NCBI RefSeq assembly: GCF_039528175.1
Contig: NZ_BAAALH010000001.1
Span: forward strand, 1,293,738 to 1,357,737
Direction: 5' to 3'
DNA: 64,000 nucleotides
DNA from: Citricoccus alkalitolerans
GTDB lineage: Bacteria; Actinomycetota; Actinomycetes; Actinomycetales; Micrococcaceae
How positions within the stretch are numbered: the first letter of the stretch is position 1; each line of letters opens with the position of its first letter. Below the pieces are notes generated by a model. The model was given only the letters and a program-made list of their open reading frames with translations. It was not told the origin of the DNA and did no database searches. A program made the translations under genes and the position numbers. This document shows, in pieces, positions 62,277-64,000 of this stretch.

Positions 62277-63632
62277 TCAGTGGCCTCCGCGGCCCTGAAC
62301 GTCTGCGGAGATGTCGCCCTCGGGCTCCTGCGGCTCCTCCCCCTCGGGGGATGGCTCCTCGGCGTCCACCCGCTGAGAGGTTTGCATGGACCCGAGGTCC
62401 TCCTCGTCCAGCCGTCCACCGTCCACCTGGCGGTCTTCCGGGTCGTTCTGCAGGACGTCCTGCTGGTCGTCCGAAGACAACCCCGGGGGCACCAGGTCAC
62501 GGGCACGGGGCCGGTCCTCAGAGCCATCGTCGTCCAGTCCGAAGTCAATGATCTCGGGGTCCTCGAAGGCACCGATACCCAGCGCCCGCTCGGCCACACT
62601 GGCCTGGCGGCGCCAGGCCTTGGCCTCCTCGCCACGACCGGCTTCAATCAGGACGTCGGCGTAGGCGCGGAACAGACGGGGACTGAAAGAGAAACCGCGA
62701 TGCCGATCGAGCTCGGGAATCTGTAGCACGGCCAGGGCGGAGTCGATGTCTCCCTGGTCACGATGGATGCCGGAGAGCACCATGGCCAGCTCTGCCCGGA
62801 TCGCCTTCTCCAGGGACGCATGGTCGACGTCTCCCGCGAGCTCCAAGGCCTTGTCATGCCGACCGAGGGCACGTTCGCTGTCCACCATCTCTGGCAGGTG
62901 GGTGTTGTCCCCGGTGATGCGGCGGTAGGTCCGGAACTCCCGCAGCGCCTCAGCGTACTCTCCAGCCCCATAGGCGGTCAGGCCAACTGCCTCACGGACG
63001 CAGCCGAGGCGACCGCCCCGCCGGCTGGCGGCCAGAGCGTGTTCGAAGGCCAACTGCGGGTCGATGTCCAGCAACCGGCCGGCCATCACCAGGTGACGTG
63101 CCACCCACGGACGGTTGCGTTCGTCCAGGGTGTCCAGTTCTCGGCTGGTCGCGCGGTCGAGCTCCTTGCCAGTGACGTCCTCATCGATCTCAGGCGACTT
63201 GGCACGATCCGGCCGGTTGGAGCTGCGCAGGTCCCCCGAATTGTGGGGAGAGCTTCGACCCTCGACGCGCGGGCCACCGTCCCGTGAGCCACGGCGGTCA
63301 TGCCGGGCTCCACCACGTTCCGGACGGCCCTCCCGGCGGGCGCCGCCACCACGGTTGTCATCCCGCCGAGGTCCATCGCCCCGTCCGGCGCGACCGACCT
63401 CGCGGCCGTCGCGACGCGGCCCATCGCCCGAACCACCACGGCGGTCCTCACGCCCAGAAGATTGGCCGGACGACCGGCCGAATGACCTCTCGCCGCCGCG
63501 GGAGGATGTACCTCCCCCCTTGGACCCGCCGTAACCACCACGGGACCCGGAACCGGACCCCCGCTCGGGCCGTCCACCGCCGCCACGGCGCGGACGGTCA
63601 GACGAGCCGGAGCGCTCCTCGTTCTCGGACAT
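62277..63632 (-). CDS. RG-rich, TPR-like conserved protein (Rv1691-like position)
   Basis: 451 aa. Residues about 8-130 are an Arg/Gly/Ser/Asp low-complexity tract with many RGG and RRG triplets. A helical region (about 150-350) has TPR-like pairs (AYGAGEYAEALREFRTYRRI, ALGRHDKALELAGDV). The last about 80 residues are strongly acidic. The charge layout (basic RGG head, acidic tail) suggests RNA or ribosome contact, but no enzyme motif is seen. ATG 63632 has GAGAGGA 8 bases upstream. First gene of the TPR-HAD-63aa-tlyA operon. Confidence 0.8.
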   Translation of the reverse strand: MSENEERSGSSDRPRRGGGGRPERGSGSGSRGGYGGSKGGGTSSRGGERSFGRSSGQSSGREDRRGGSGDGPRRDGREVGRAGRGDGPRRDDNRGGGARREGRPERGGARHDRRGSRDGGPRVEGRSSPHNSGDLRSSNRPDRAKSPEIDEDVTGKELDRATSRELDTLDERNRPWVARHLVMAGRLLDIDPQLAFEHALAASRRGGRLGCVREAVGLTAYGAGEYAEALREFRTYRRITGDNTHLPEMVDSERALGRHDKALELAGDVDHASLEKAIRAELAMVLSGIHRDQGDIDSALAVLQIPELDRHRGFSFSPRLFRAYADVLIEAGRGEEAKAWRRQASVAERALGIGAFEDPEIIDFGLDDDGSEDRPRARDLVPPGLSSDDQQDVLQNDPEDRQVDGGRLDEEDLGSMQTSQRVDAEEPSPEGEEPQEPEGDISADVQGRGGH

Positions 63633-64000
63633 CCTGATGATCCTCTCCTCGGTCTTGATGACGGCGACAGCACGCATGGCGTACTCCGACGGACAGCTTC
63701 ACAATCGTAGCCGACCCGGTTAAACAAGAAGGNNNNGGCGTTTCCCCCACGCTATGACCGCCGTAACCCTGTTACCACCTCTGTTGACATCTGCAACCCG
63801 GAAGGGGTTGGTGTTCGGTCGGGGGTAGTCTCAGTGTCCCTGTCGTGTCCACACCGTTTGGGTGGTGTGGGATCGACCCAGGGGGTTACAACTTACCTTG
63901 TTGCACTGTTCAGTTGTTCCACCCCTGAGTGTTGTAGGGGTGGTGGTTCGGTTGGTTGTTGTTCCGCAACCGCATAGTGGACGCTACGCATCTGGCCCTC
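63633..64000. other. 368-base gene-free region; possible rRNA operon promoter/leader
   Basis: No gene is seen. The left part is the TPR leader, with TACGAT (63709-63704) as a possible minus -10, then an N gap (63734-63737). The right part has TTGACA (63784-63789), hairpins CAACCC/GGGTTG (63794-63810), CCACACC/GGTGTGG (63849-63870) and CCACCCCT/AGGGGTGG (63919-63943). The segment GCATAGTGGACGC near 63973-63985 resembles the AGTGGACGC stretch I recall from Micrococcaceae rRNA leaders or spacers. I infer that an rrn operon follows to the right. No mature rRNA is in the window. Confidence 0.4.
63734..63737. other. Assembly gap (4 N)
   Basis: Short run of unknown bases between the TPR leader and the hairpin-rich segment; consistent with a scaffold join near repeated rRNA sequence. 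Confidence 0.95.

Overview
High-GC actinobacterial chromosome, most likely a Micrococcaceae member (Micrococcus/Citricoccus/Arthrobacter type). The evidence is the very high GC with GTG/TTG starts, mycothione reductase (mycothiol redox), GarA, TlyA, FtsR-type MerR and PASTA kinase genes, and gene blocks in the order known from Mycobacterium and Micrococcales. I see no insertion sequence, prophage, CRISPR array or plasmid function. This is essentially a core chromosomal segment with a few catabolic islands. Three runs of N (15900-15922, 17050-17091, 63734-63737) mark unresolved assembly points.

Layout. (1) 84-12360: LysM lytic transglycosylase, PASTA Ser/Thr kinase, class II DAHP synthase, PlsC-like acyltransferase, alpha/beta hydrolase, ROK sugar kinase, FadD15-like acyl-CoA ligase and mycothione reductase. 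(2) 12422-20403: pyruvate carboxylase, an orphan ParA-like ATPase, then the conserved block MerR (Rv1830/ResR-like), DUF151 nuclease, MerR (FtsR), garA and gcvH. (3) 20466-33505: accessory stretch with a single-chain tandem MarR regulator divergent from mobA (3-hydroxybenzoate 4-monooxygenase), a DinB-like protein, a baeRF protein, a NarL-type two-component pair, transporters, DUF488, a His-rich methyltransferase divergent from an XRE-cupin regulator, and tRNA-Pro(GGG). (4) 33625-41688: an MDR reductase, then the tightly coupled operon parA-scpA-scpB-rluB-tyrA-cmk-der (segregation, rRNA modification, tyrosine and CMP metabolism, ribosome assembly). (5) 41793-52602: dctA with a divergent CitA/CitB-type two-component system, then the methylcitrate cycle (prpE divergent from gntR-prpD-prpB-prpC). 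(6) 52634-63632: a lipoprotein, then xerD, NUDIX, pyrG, recN, nadK, tlyA, a 63-aa protein, a HAD phosphatase and an RG-rich TPR protein, all on the minus strand and in the order of the Mycobacterium tuberculosis Rv1691-Rv1701 region. (7) 63738-64000: gene-free, hairpin-rich sequence that may be the leader of an rRNA operon running rightward.

How genes work together. Propionate is activated by PrpE and oxidised by PrpC/D/B under a GntR repressor whose two near-identical operator-like palindromes sit at the two divergent starts. C4-dicarboxylates enter by DctA under the adjacent sensor/regulator. Pyruvate carboxylase supplies oxaloacetate. The kinase and GarA suggest Ser/Thr-phosphorylation control of central metabolism, and FtsR, the ResR-like MerR, ScpAB, ParA and XerD cover the cell cycle.

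Two translation styles coexist. Some genes have clear Shine-Dalgarno sequences. At least eight have a TANNNT hexamer exactly six bases before the start codon and no Shine-Dalgarno, which indicates leaderless mRNAs. The most unusual items are the two micro-ORFs that bridge the NUDIX stop and the xerD start, mutually exclusive hairpins in the leader of the ResR-like gene, the tandem MarR protein and the His-rich methyltransferase insert.
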